Source: an uncultured Desulfurobacterium sp.
Lineage (GTDB): Bacteria; Aquificota; Aquificia; Desulfurobacteriales; Desulfurobacteriaceae
Length of the DNA stretch: 5,851 nucleotides
Reading direction: 5' to 3'
Assembly (NCBI GenBank): GCA_913055135.1
Contig: CAJXJV010000090.1
Location: 1 to 5,851 of the forward strand
Below are positions 1 to 5,851 of this stretch, piece by piece. The position numbers and the translations under genes are program-made. Each line of letters opens with the position of its first letter. Within the stretch, counting starts at the first letter, position 1. The notes beneath the pieces were generated by a model that was not told the origin of the DNA, did no database searches, and was given only the letters and a program-made list of their open reading frames with translations.

Positions 1-28
1 GAAGTTCCCGTCAAAAATTAGAAGCTTT

Positions 29-52
29 AAAAAGCCCCACAAGGGGGGCTTT
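29..52 (-). terminator. Rho-independent terminator of the operon
   Basis: Read on the minus strand, AAAGCCCC (45-52) pairs perfectly with GGGGCTTT (31-38) around a 6-nt loop, and the second arm runs into five consecutive T (29-33). The 8-bp stem has five G/C pairs. It begins 3 nt after the rplQ stop, where the alpha operon is expected to end. On the plus strand the hairpin is followed by only three T, so the minus direction is favoured. Confidence 0.9.
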
Positions 53-55
53 GAA

Positions 56-436
56 TTATTCTTCATCACTTTCCTGTCTTGGCTCAACAAGCATAACTAT
101 CGCAGTTGGAGCAGCATCTCCCTTCCTGAAATCGTAGTGAAGAAGCCTTGTATATCCTCCGTCTCTATCCGCATACTTTAGAGCAATCTCATTTACAAGT
201 TTGTAAGCTACATCTTTCTTTGTAACAATAGTAAGAACTTCCCTTATAGCCTTTACTTTGTCTTCCTGTTTTGCCTTGTTTATTACTTTATCAGCAAGTC
301 TTCTCAGCTCCTTAGCTCTTGCAACTGTTGTAACAACTTTTCCATGTTCCATAAGATCTGTAACAAGGTTTCTAAGCATCAATAATCTATGCTCAGTAGG
401 TCTTCCAAGTTTCTTCCTTTTTACCCTATGTCTCAT
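56..436 (-). CDS. rplQ: 50S ribosomal protein L17 (bL17)
   Basis: L17 is a bacterial large-subunit protein bound to 23S rRNA near the tunnel exit side. Its 126 residues are close to the usual length. It has the hallmark start MRHRVKRKKLGRPTEHR (1-17), LLMLRNLVTDLMEHGKVVTT (18-37), the RAKELRRLADK helix (40-50) and the C-terminal GGYTRLLHYDFRKGDAAP (93-110). It ends in an acidic tail (QESDEE). The ATG overlaps the rpoA stop by 4 nt, with GGAGGTGGAG upstream inside rpoA, so translation is coupled. It is the last gene of the operon; a terminator follows 3 nt after its TAA. Confidence 0.98.
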   Translation of the reverse strand: MRHRVKRKKLGRPTEHRLLMLRNLVTDLMEHGKVVTTVARAKELRRLADKVINKAKQEDKVKAIREVLTIVTKKDVAYKLVNEIALKYADRDGGYTRLLHYDFRKGDAAPTAIVMLVEPRQESDEE

Positions 437-1389
437 TTCTCTCCACCTCCAAGTTCAAATCCGAGAGAAGACAGGAATTTCTCTATCTCTGCTAATGACT
501 TCTTTCCAAGTCCTTTTATCGATTCTAACTCTTTCTTCGAAAGCTTCAACAAATCTTCTACCGTCTTAATTCCGTTTTCTACAAGGATTTTAAGGGCTCT
601 ACCCTTTAAACCAGCTTCTTCAAGTGCCTGACTATAGATTTCAGGCTTCTTTTCTTGTTCAACTTCTTCAGCCTGAACAGTAGCAAAAATGGCTTCTACA
701 AGCCTATCCCTAACCATGGAGAAGTGATCTATAAGGATGTTTGCAGCTCTAACAACAGCATCCTTCGGAGTAATGCTGCCATCTGTCCATATTTCCATCG
801 TAAGCCTGTTGTAGTCAGTTCTTCTTCCTACCCTGGTATCCTCAACCCTGAAAGCCACCTTCTTGACAGGCGAAAAGTCAGCGTCAAGAGGAATCCAGCC
901 TATTGTAGAGATATCAAAGATATCCTGAATATCCTCAGATAGAACAAAACCTTTACCTTTATCTATCCTGAGGTGAATCTCTATTTCTGAATTCTCATTA
1001 TCAAGGGTTGCCAGCTCCTGGTCCGGTGTTAAAAGCTCAACCTGAGATGGAAGTTCAAAGTCCTTCGCATAAACCTTCCCCGGTCCCTTCTTCTTGAGCT
1101 CTATGAAAACAGGTCCTTCTCCGTGGAGAACAAACCTGAGTTGCTTAATGTTAAGAACAATCTCTGTAACATCCTCTACAACACCTGGAAGAGTTGCAAA
1201 TTCGTGATAAGCCCCTTCAAACTTAACAGCCGTTGGAGCAGCACCTTCAATGGAAGAGAGCAGAACCCTTCTGAGAGCATTCCCTACGGTAGTACCGTAC
1301 CCTTTCTCAAGGGGTTCTACAACAAACCTTCCATAATTCTTTGTATGTTCCTCCCAGATAAACTTATCAGGAGTGATAAATTCAATCAT
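433..1389 (-). CDS. rpoA: DNA-directed RNA polymerase subunit alpha
   Basis: Alpha dimerises to scaffold assembly of beta and beta' and uses its C-terminal domain to contact upstream promoter DNA and activators. It has 318 residues from the ATG at 1387-1389. The frame extends to a GTG at 1399-1401, but that GTG lies across the Shine-Dalgarno run GGAGG (1395-1399), and the family begins near MIEF, so the ATG is chosen. The N-terminal domain (about 1-230) carries the dimer motif GNALRRVLLSSIEGAA (36-51). A short Glu/Lys-rich linker follows, then the C-terminal domain (about 252-313) with GLGKKSLAEI (293-302). In an ungapped alignment with E. coli, Arg265 is kept as Arg264, but Asn268 and Cys269 are Lys267 and Ile268. 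Its TGA overlaps the rplQ ATG (ATGA), and its last Gly codons carry the rplQ ribosome-binding site. Confidence 0.98.
   Translation of the reverse strand: MIEFITPDKFIWEEHTKNYGRFVVEPLEKGYGTTVGNALRRVLLSSIEGAAPTAVKFEGAYHEFATLPGVVEDVTEIVLNIKQLRFVLHGEGPVFIELKKKGPGKVYAKDFELPSQVELLTPDQELATLDNENSEIEIHLRIDKGKGFVLSEDIQDIFDISTIGWIPLDADFSPVKKVAFRVEDTRVGRRTDYNRLTMEIWTDGSITPKDAVVRAANILIDHFSMVRDRLVEAIFATVQAEEVEQEKKPEIYSQALEEAGLKGRALKILVENGIKTVEDLLKLSKKELESIKGLGKKSLAEIEKFLSSLGFELGGGEK
441..450 (-). promoter_or_regulatory. Ribosome-binding site of rplQ, inside the rpoA 3' end
   Basis: GGAGGTGGAG encodes part of the terminal Gly-Gly-Gly-Glu of RpoA and ends 4 nt before the rplQ ATG (the GGAGG part is 9 nt away). 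Together with the ATGA overlap it indicates coupled translation of rpoA and rplQ. Confidence 0.8.
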
Positions 1390-1394
1390 TATTT

Positions 1395-1399
1395 CCTCC
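1395..1399 (-). promoter_or_regulatory. Ribosome-binding site deciding the rpoA start
   Basis: GGAGG lies 5 nt before the ATG at 1387-1389. It overlaps the alternative in-frame GTG (1399-1401), which therefore cannot use it; this rules for the 318-residue product over a 322-residue one. Confidence 0.85.
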
Positions 1400-1416
1400 A
1401 CAAGTTCCGTTAACTA

Positions 1417-2043
1417 TTACTTGGAGTAGAGCTCGACGATCAGGTGCTCCTCAATTGGAATCTCTATCTCGTCCCTTGTTGGTTCAGCTTTTACAACACC
1501 CTTGAAGTTTTCAGCATCTAACTCAAGCCAGGAAGGAATACCTCTTCTCTGAGCAAGCTCAATTCCCTCTTTAATTTGCGGAATGTTCCTGCTCTTCTCT
1601 CTAACCTCGATAACGTCTCCAGGCTTTACAAAGTAAGATGGTCTATCAACCTTCTTTCCATTTACAAGAATGTGACCATGAACAACAAGCTGCCTCGCAT
1701 GTCTGTGGGACTTACCAAAACCAAGCCTGTAAACAACGTTATCAAGCCTGCTCTCAAGGAGTTTAAGGAGGTTCTCACCAGTCTGACCCCTCATTCTTTC
1801 AGCCATCTGGTAGAAACGCCTGAACTGCTCTTCCCTTATACCGTAGTAGTACTTAACCTTCTGCTTTTCCATAAGCTGACGGCCGTAGTAAGAGATCTTT
1901 CTACGGCTACGACCGTGCTGTCCCGGAGGATAAGGTCTTCTATCAAGAACTGATTTGCCTTTCTGGGACTTCTCTTCACCAACGTATATGTTAACACCAA
2001 GGCGTCTGGCAATACGCCACTTCGGTCCTGTATATCTTCCCAT
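1417..2043 (-). CDS. rpsD: 30S ribosomal protein S4 (uS4), zinc-free form
   Basis: S4 is a primary 16S rRNA binder that nucleates assembly of the small-subunit body; in E. coli and Bacillus it also represses its own operon or gene. It has 208 residues with the N-terminal [16 protein letters not shown], the [11 protein letters not shown] motif (35-45), the [14 protein letters not shown] helix (65-78) and the S4 RNA-binding domain, about 98-160 ([13 protein letters not shown], then [15 protein letters not shown]). The protein contains no cysteine at all, so the N-terminal four-Cys zinc site of the Thermus type is absent. It starts at an ATG with GGAGG 6 nt upstream. It lies directly before rpoA (27 nt), as in the classical alpha operon. 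Confidence 0.98.
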   Translation of the reverse strand: MGRYTGPKWRIARRLGVNIYVGEEKSQKGKSVLDRRPYPPGQHGRSRRKISYYGRQLMEKQKVKYYYGIREEQFRRFYQMAERMRGQTGENLLKLLESRLDNVVYRLGFGKSHRHARQLVVHGHILVNGKKVDRPSYFVKPGDVIEVREKSRNIPQIKEGIELAQRRGIPSWLELDAENFKGVVKAEPTRDEIEIPIEEHLIVELYSK

Positions 2044-2055
2044 CGATTACCTCCG

Positions 2056-2448
2056 TTACACCCTTCTTCTTTTTGGTGGTCTGCATCCATCGTGCGGAAT
2101 AGGAGTAACATCCTTAATGGCTTTCACATTGAGACCAGTAGCCGCTATCGCTTTAATGGCAGTTTCTCTACCCCCACCGTTACCCTTGATTCTTATCTCA
2201 ACGTCTTTAACACCATACTCCTTAATAGCCCTTTCAGCCGCCTTTGTTGCAGCAAGCTGAGCCGCATATGGAGTACTTTTTCTTGTTCCTTTAAAACCTA
2301 CAGTTCCTCCACTTTCCCAGCAAAGAGTATTACCCTCTTTATCTGTAAAAGTAATAATTGTGTTGTTGAAAGTTGTTTGTATATGAGCAATTGCAAAGCC
2401 TACAGTCCTCTTCTGCTTTTTCTTACCACCTCTTCTGGGTCTTGCCAT
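2056..2448 (-). CDS. rpsK: 30S ribosomal protein S11 (uS11)
   Basis: S11 lies on the platform of the small subunit next to S6/S18 and lines the mRNA exit region. The 130 residues show the basic N-terminal extension, [16 protein letters not shown] (21-36), the [14 protein letters not shown] block (51-64) and the nearly invariant C-terminus [18 protein letters not shown] (113-130). Residue 120 is Asp, where E. coli encodes the Asn that becomes isoaspartate. It starts at an ATG with AGGAGG 6 nt upstream and is followed 12 nt later by rpsD. Confidence 0.98.
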   Translation of the reverse strand: MARPRRGGKKKQKRTVGFAIAHIQTTFNNTIITFTDKEGNTLCWESGGTVGFKGTRKSTPYAAQLAATKAAERAIKEYGVKDVEIRIKGNGGGRETAIKAIAATGLNVKAIKDVTPIPHDGCRPPKRRRV

Positions 2449-2488
2449 TAATAACCTCCTAATTCAAGTTACTCATCACTCGTTTCAC

Positions 2489-2869
2489 TTATTTCTTGGT
2501 TGCCTTCTTCTTACCGGCAACTGTTTTCCTTGGTCCTTTCCTTGTTCTGGCGTTCGTTCTCGTTCTCTGCCCCCTAACAGGAAGACCAAGTCTGTGGCGA
2601 ATACCTCTGTAACAACCAATTTCCATAAGTCTTTTAATATTCATAGCAATCTCTTTTCTGAGATCACCCTCAACCTTATACTCCGTCTCGATGATCTTTC
2701 TGATCTTTGCTATCTCCTCTTCAGTAAGATCCTTAACTCTTTTCTCTGGATCGATTCCAGCTTCTTCACAAATTTTGAATCCGCTCTTGATACCTATTCC
2801 ATAGATGTAAGCAAGAGAATAGGGCACCTTCTTATTATCAGGAATATCTACTCCAGCTATCCTTGCCAC
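2489..2869 (-). CDS. rpsM: 30S ribosomal protein S13 (uS13), GTG start
   Basis: S13 sits in the head of the small subunit, contacts 16S rRNA helices and forms an intersubunit bridge; its basic tail reaches towards the P-site tRNA. It has 126 residues (118 in E. coli). It begins [10 protein letters not shown] and has the conserved YGIG near 23-26, the [16 protein letters not shown] stretch (86-101) and [11 protein letters not shown] (103-113). The lysine-rich tail (AGKKKATKK) is longer than in E. coli. The start is GTG at 2867-2869, supported by AAGGAGG 6 nt upstream and by the family's ARIAG N-terminus. It lies 11 nt after rpmJ and 40 nt before rpsK. Confidence 0.98.
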   Translation of the reverse strand: MARIAGVDIPDNKKVPYSLAYIYGIGIKSGFKICEEAGIDPEKRVKDLTEEEIAKIRKIIETEYKVEGDLRKEIAMNIKRLMEIGCYRGIRHRLGLPVRGQRTRTNARTRKGPRKTVAGKKKATKK

Positions 2870-2875
2870 CGTCAG

Positions 2876-2883
2876 CCTCCTTA
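2876..2883 (-). promoter_or_regulatory. Ribosome-binding site of rpsM, fused to the rpmJ stop codon
   Basis: TAAGGAGG combines the TAA of rpmJ with a near-perfect anti-16S sequence. It stands 6 nt before the GTG start of rpsM and supports that non-ATG start. Confidence 0.85.
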
Positions 2884-2997
2884 CTTACCCTGTCTTTGTT
2901 TGTGTTTTGGATTCTCGCAGATAACTCTTACTACCCCTTTTCTCTTTATAATCTTGCACTTGGGGCAGATTTTCTTTACAGATGGTCTTACCTTCAT
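2881..2997 (-). CDS. rpmJ: 50S ribosomal protein L36 (bL36), zinc-binding form
   Basis: This 38-codon gene lies between infA and rpsM, its usual place. Reading the minus strand from the ATG at 2995-2997 gives [15 protein letters not shown], then [14 protein letters not shown], then PKHKQRQGK and a TAA at 2881-2883. L36 is a tiny zinc-ribbon protein that binds 23S rRNA in the large subunit. The four ligands Cys11, Cys14, Cys27 and His32 are all present, so this is the C+ (zinc-binding) form rather than the zinc-free paralogue. AAGGAGAGG at 3004-3012 provides the ribosome-binding site. Its TAA stop forms the first bases of the rpsM Shine-Dalgarno run TAAGGAGG. Confidence 0.97.
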   Translation of the reverse strand: MKVRPSVKKICPKCKIIKRKGVVRVICENPKHKQRQGK

Positions 2998-3003
2998 CTG
3001 TTA

Positions 3004-3012
3004 CCTCTCCTT
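3004..3012 (-). promoter_or_regulatory. Ribosome-binding site of rpmJ
   Basis: AAGGAGAGG lies before the rpmJ ATG (GGAG 9 nt, GAGG 6 nt away). It supports the short L36 gene as real and stands at the end of the 66-nt spacer after infA. Confidence 0.75.
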
Positions 3013-3063
3013 GAAAATTTCGGTTTTTCGTGCCTTCAGCCGCGGTTATTTAAAAGGGACGGT

Positions 3064-3282
3064 TTAGCCTTTTCTGTAAATAATTCTTCCCCTTGTTAAA
3101 TCGTACGGACTCAGTTCGACAACCACACGGTCGCCTGGCAGGATCCTAATAAAGTGAACCCTCATTTTTCCGGATGCATGGGCAAGTACCTGATGCCCAT
3201 TGTCAAGCTCCACCTTAAAATAAGCGTTAGGCAAAGCCTCAACTACTTTACCTTCTACCTGAATTCCTTTTTCCTTTGCCAT
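3064..3282 (-). CDS. infA: Translation initiation factor IF-1
   Basis: IF1 is a single OB-fold protein that binds the 30S A site and, with IF2 and IF3, guides initiator tRNA selection. The 72-residue length is standard. It matches the E. coli protein along its whole length from memory: MAKE start, [15 protein letters not shown] (16-30), AHASGKMR (34-41), [10 protein letters not shown] (44-53) and [12 protein letters not shown] (56-67). It starts at an ATG preceded by AGGGGA with 5 nt spacing. It lies 22 nt after map and is followed by the window's longest spacer (66 nt) before rpmJ. It ends with TAA. Confidence 0.98.
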   Translation of the reverse strand: MAKEKGIQVEGKVVEALPNAYFKVELDNGHQVLAHASGKMRVHFIRILPGDRVVVELSPYDLTRGRIIYRKG

Positions 3283-3304
3283 ACTTTCCCCTAAAAGGCT
3301 TAAC

Positions 3305-4087
3305 TTAAATTGCGGACATAATTATAGTCCCATCTTCCGTAATAGCAACATCATGCTCAAAATGAGCAGATAGCTTACCATCTTTGGTAACGACAGTCCA
3401 TTTATCTCTCTTTACTTTTACTTTCCCTGTTCCTTCATTTACCATTGGCTCTATTGCAAACGTCATTCCCGGTTCAAGAGTAATATCTGGATAGCCTTTG
3501 TAAACGTAGTTTGTTATCTGAGGTTCCTCATGTAAGGATCTTCCGATTCCGTGACCTGCATAACCACGAGTCACATTAAAACCGTGAGACTCAACATACT
3601 TCTGAATGGCTCTCGATATATCGATAAGCTTTCCACCTGCTTTAGCCGCTTCAATACCTTTGTAGAGAGATTCCCTCGTAACATCTATCAACTTTTGTGC
3701 AGTCTCACTTATCTTTCCAACTGGAACTGTTACTGCAACATCACCAATCCAGCCATTTACGATAGCACCAAAGTCAAGACTTACAATATCTCCCTCTTTG
3801 AAAACTTTCTTCTTTGTAGGAAGTCCGTGAACAACTTCCTCGTTAACGGAAACACAAATTGCACCAGGAAAGCCACCATAACCAAGGAAAGCAGGTTTTA
3901 CGCCATATTCTTTACAGAGACTTCTTGTAATCCTATCTATATCAAGAGCTGTAATACCGGGAGCTACTTGCTCAGCAACTCTGAGGAGAATTTCCATAGT
4001 TGTTGCTGCAGCAGTTCTTAGCCTTGCAATTTCCTCCGGAGTTTTTAGGATTATTCCGTCCTTTGTTTTCCTGAGCGTCTTAACCAT
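3305..4087 (-). CDS. map: Methionine aminopeptidase, type I
   Basis: This cytosolic metalloprotease removes the initiator Met from new proteins after deformylation when the second residue is small. The 260 residues show the complete pita-bread active site: metal ligands Asp105 (SLDFG), Asp116 (GWIGD), His179 (GHGIG), Glu213 (IEPM) and Glu244 (FEHD), plus the substrate-site histidines His87 (VVHGLP) and His186 (LHEEP). It lacks the type II insert and the N-terminal zinc-finger extension seen in some type I enzymes. The ATG at 4085-4087 lies inside the end of adk (8 nt overlap, ATGGTTAA read in two frames). The nearest good Shine-Dalgarno-like run, GAGGAG, is about 13 nt upstream, and only a weak AGGG lies 4 nt away, so translation probably depends on ribosomes finishing adk. 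No ATG, GTG or TTG codon is visible between this start and the conserved LKTPEEI, so this start is favoured. Confidence 0.97.
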   Translation of the reverse strand: MVKTLRKTKDGIILKTPEEIARLRTAAATTMEILLRVAEQVAPGITALDIDRITRSLCKEYGVKPAFLGYGGFPGAICVSVNEEVVHGLPTKKKVFKEGDIVSLDFGAIVNGWIGDVAVTVPVGKISETAQKLIDVTRESLYKGIEAAKAGGKLIDISRAIQKYVESHGFNVTRGYAGHGIGRSLHEEPQITNYVYKGYPDITLEPGMTFAIEPMVNEGTGKVKVKRDKWTVVTKDGKLSAHFEHDVAITEDGTIIMSAI

Positions 4088-4640
4088 TTAGCCCTAAGCT
4101 CTCCTCTATTTTCTTCGTTATTTCATCAATTTCACCAACACCGTAGATCTCAGCAAGGATACCCTTTTCAGAGTAGTAATCGATGAGAGGAGCTGTTTGC
4201 TTCCTGTAAACTTCGAGTCTATTTCTTATAACTTCTTCAGTATCATCTGCTCTACCACGAGCTAAAAGCCTCTTTACTATCTCCTCATCGTCAACGTTGA
4301 GGTAAACAACCTTATCAAGAGGCATGTTAAGTTCGGCAAGCATTTTGTCTAAAGCTTCAGCCTGAGGGAGAGTTCTTGGAAAACCATCAAGGATAAAACC
4401 TCTCTCTCTAACATCCGATTGAGAAAGTCTTTCCCTGATAATGCCAATGATTACATCATCTGGAACAAGCTCTCCCTTATCCATATACTCTTTTGCTAAC
4501 TTTCCAAGCTCTGTTCCCTCTTTTACAGCTGCCCTTAAGATGTCTCCAGTTGATATGTGAGGAACGTTGTACTTTTCTGCAATCCTTACTGCCTGAGTTC
4601 CTTTTCCTGCTCCAGGTGGTCCAAGAAAAACTACCTTCAT
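4080..4640 (-). CDS. adk: Adenylate kinase, short-LID type
   Basis: Cytosolic adenylate kinase interconverts ATP + AMP and 2 ADP. With the ATG at 4638-4640 it has 186 residues. The P-loop GPPGAGKGTQ is at 7-16, the AMP-binding STGDILR at 30-36, DGFPRT at 85-90, and the LID-region arginines in RGR (128-130) and RNR (139-141). E. coli Adk has 214 residues. Here the LID is reduced to a short RADDTEE turn with no cysteines, so this is the short, zinc-free form. An in-frame GTG directly upstream (4641-4643) would add one residue. I prefer the ATG because the GGAGG at 4649-4653 sits 8 nt from it (5 nt from the GTG) and the family typically starts with one Met before the first beta strand. Its 3' end overlaps map by 8 nt. 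Function is secure; the start is uncertain by one codon. Confidence 0.96.
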   Translation of the reverse strand: MKVVFLGPPGAGKGTQAVRIAEKYNVPHISTGDILRAAVKEGTELGKLAKEYMDKGELVPDDVIIGIIRERLSQSDVRERGFILDGFPRTLPQAEALDKMLAELNMPLDKVVYLNVDDEEIVKRLLARGRADDTEEVIRNRLEVYRKQTAPLIDYYSEKGILAEIYGVGEIDEITKKIEESLGLNG

Positions 4641-4644
4641 CACA

Positions 4645-5851
4645 TTAACCTCCAGCCCCCAATTTCAGTTTCTTCCTTCTTCTACCTAAGAATCCCTCGT
4701 AGGAAATGGAAAGAGCGTATGCTTCCATTCTTCTTAGCGTATCAAGTGCAACACCAACAACAATAAGAATTGCTGTTCCACCGAAATAGAACGGAAGTTG
4801 CATCTTCCTGGTAATAATCAACGGAATAATGGCAACTAAAGTAAGAAATACCGCACCGGCAAACGTAAGTCTTGAAACTATCCTATCTAAGTAGTTTGCA
4901 GTATCTGTTCCAGCTCTTACCCCGGGAATGAATCCACCGTGCTTGTTGAGGTTTTCAGCTATCTCTTCTGGATTGAAGATTACCGCTGTGTAGAAATAGG
5001 TAAAGAAGAAGATTAGAGCACCATAAACAACTAAGTAGAGGGTACTCCCCGGTTGAAGAGCATCATAGATCGCCTGAGCAATGGGGTGGTGGATGAACTT
5101 AACAATTGTTGCAGGAAACATTAGAACCGAAGCTGCAAAAATGATAGGAATAACTCCAGCAGGATTTAGTTTTATTGGAAGATAGCTTGTATATTTACCA
5201 ACAGCCTGTCTTCCAACATTTCTCCTTGCATACTGAAGAGGAACTCTCCTTTCAGCCTCCTGGATATAGACAATGGCTGCAATCATCACAAGGATAATCA
5301 CAGAAATCCCTATTATCTTGAAGAGAGAAATCTCACCATTCTTAAAAAGAGTAAAAGTAGTGATTACAGCATTTGGGATTCTTGAAGCAATACCTGCAAA
5401 AATGAGAATCGACATTCCGTTACCAATACCTTTCTCCGTTATCTTTTCACCAAGCCACATGAGGAATGTTGCACCGGCAGTGAGACAGGTAACACAGACG
5501 AAAGTAAACGTAAAGCCAGGATTTGGAACAATGGGAACGCCAGAAGGGCTTTTCATGCTCTCAAGTCCAATGGCAATACCAAGTGCCTGAATAAAAGCAA
5601 GAAGTACCGCACCGTAACGGGTGTACTGGTTTATTTTTCTTCTTCCGTACTCTCCTTCCTCTTTCGCAAGTTTCTCAATAGAAGGAATAGCAACAGTAAG
5701 AAGCTGCATAATAATGGAAGAACTGATATAAGGCATTACACCAAGAGCAAAAATCGTCAACTTGCTGAGAGCTCCACCGGAGAAAACGTCCATAAAACCG
5801 AAGACAGTCCCCTGAGCTCTCTTAAAGAACTCTGAAAGGGCTACAACATCT
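4645..5851 (-). CDS. secY: Protein translocase subunit SecY (5' end beyond window)
   Basis: SecY is the channel-forming inner-membrane subunit of the SecYEG translocon, which moves unfolded proteins across or into the membrane with SecA or the ribosome. The frame stays open from the TAA at 4645-4647 to the window edge. An internal ATG at 5791-5793 is not the start: the 19 upstream codons (DVVALSEFFKRAQGTVFGF) match the family just before the plug. About 401 residues are visible, so roughly the first 30-50, including TM1, are missing. Visible landmarks are the plug and TM2 (FSGGALS, then GVMPYISSSIIMQLL, near residues 23-50), the TM4/5 signature MWLGEKITEKGIGNG (near 131-145), the PAGVIPIIFA segment of TM7, the cytosolic C5 loop PGVRAG with its conserved Arg (near 312), and FYFGGTAILIVVG of TM10. 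The basic tail ends in Gly-Gly. It lies 4 nt ahead of adk, so the two are probably translationally coupled. Identity is very secure. Confidence 0.97.
   Translation of the reverse strand, partial: DVVALSEFFKRAQGTVFGFMDVFSGGALSKLTIFALGVMPYISSSIIMQLLTVAIPSIEKLAKEEGEYGRRKINQYTRYGAVLLAFIQALGIAIGLESMKSPSGVPIVPNPGFTFTFVCVTCLTAGATFLMWLGEKITEKGIGNGMSILIFAGIASRIPNAVITTFTLFKNGEISLFKIIGISVIILVMIAAIVYIQEAERRVPLQYARRNVGRQAVGKYTSYLPIKLNPAGVIPIIFAASVLMFPATIVKFIHHPIAQAIYDALQPGSTLYLVVYGALIFFFTYFYTAVIFNPEEIAENLNKHGGFIPGVRAGTDTANYLDRIVSRLTFAGAVFLTLVAIIPLIITRKMQLPFYFGGTAILIVVGVALDTLRRMEAYALSISYEGFLGRRRKKLKLGAGG
4649..4653 (-). promoter_or_regulatory. Ribosome-binding site of adk, inside the secY 3' end
   Basis: GGAGG falls in the last two Gly codons of secY (GGA GGT TAA). 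It lies 8 nt before the preferred adk ATG (4638-4640) and 5 nt before the adjacent in-frame GTG, so it fits both but favours the ATG given start-codon preference. Confidence 0.8.

Noticed and set aside
1..28. Sequence downstream of the terminator
   Set aside because: Only 28 nt are available; it shows no start, stop or RNA feature that can be assigned.
1836..2111. Minus-strand 91-codon frame spanning the rpsK/rpsD junction
   Set aside because: It is an alternative frame of two secure ribosomal genes with no own ribosome-binding site seen and no family resemblance.
2459..2476. Five-codon mini-ORF (MSNLN) in the rpsM-rpsK gap whose TAG overlaps the rpsK ribosome-binding site
   Set aside because: It has no Shine-Dalgarno, is very short, and could easily arise by chance; a leader-peptide role would need conservation in relatives.
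2594..3067. Long plus-strand open frame (157 codons) across rpsM, rpmJ and the infA end
   Set aside because: It runs antisense to three certain genes, has no recognisable domain, and owes its openness to the codon bias of the opposite strand.
3040..3085. Possible internal promoter with TTTACA and TTTTAA-like boxes at the infA end
   Set aside because: The spacing is about 19 nt or more, neither box is close to consensus, and A/T-rich sequence readily gives such matches.
3551..4021. Plus-strand open frame of 156 codons antisense to map
   Set aside because: It lies wholly within a gene with an intact active site and its translation is low-complexity (Ser, Asn, Thr, Cys) with no family match I recognise.

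Overview
The window holds the downstream half of a bacterial spc-alpha ribosomal-protein operon, all on the minus strand. In transcription order (high to low coordinate) it reads secY (5' end cut by the window edge), adk, map, infA, rpmJ, rpsM, rpsK, rpsD, rpoA, rplQ, then an intrinsic terminator. This is the ancestral bacterial gene order, with no insertion, inversion or foreign gene.

Organism: a bacterium of moderate GC. The single-chain RpoA with a C-terminal domain, bacterial L17, L36, IF1 and type I methionine aminopeptidase exclude archaea and eukaryotes. Arginine codons in the stretches I translated are mostly AGA/AGG, and proteins are rich in Lys, Glu, Ile and Val, as in many thermophiles. 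I lean towards a deep-branching thermophilic lineage such as the Aquificota (Desulfurobacteriaceae-like), with low confidence, because this rests on style and recall rather than alignment.

Layout: 4645-5851 is the SecY translocon channel. 4080-4640 is adenylate kinase and 3305-4087 is methionine aminopeptidase. 3064-3282 is IF1, and 2881-2997 is the tiny L36 gene. 1417-2869 encodes the 30S proteins S13, S11 and S4. 433-1389 is the RNA polymerase alpha subunit and 56-436 is L17. A GC-rich hairpin with a T-run lies at 29-52. Packing is tight: rpoA/rplQ overlap by 4 nt, adk/map by 8 nt, and secY/adk are 4 nt apart. The widest gap is 66 nt, between infA and rpmJ. No stretch over 300 nt lacks a gene.

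Together the genes serve protein secretion (SecY), adenylate energy balance (Adk), removal of the initiator methionine (Map), translation initiation (IF1), ribosome assembly (S13, S11, S4, L17, L36) and transcription (RpoA). I found no new system. The points worth a second look are small: an alpha C-terminal domain lacking the usual Asn-Cys of its DNA-contact motif, a genetically encoded Asp at the S11 isoaspartate site, no room for an E. coli-type S4 regulatory leader before rpsM, and ribosome-binding sites built into the last codons of the preceding gene.
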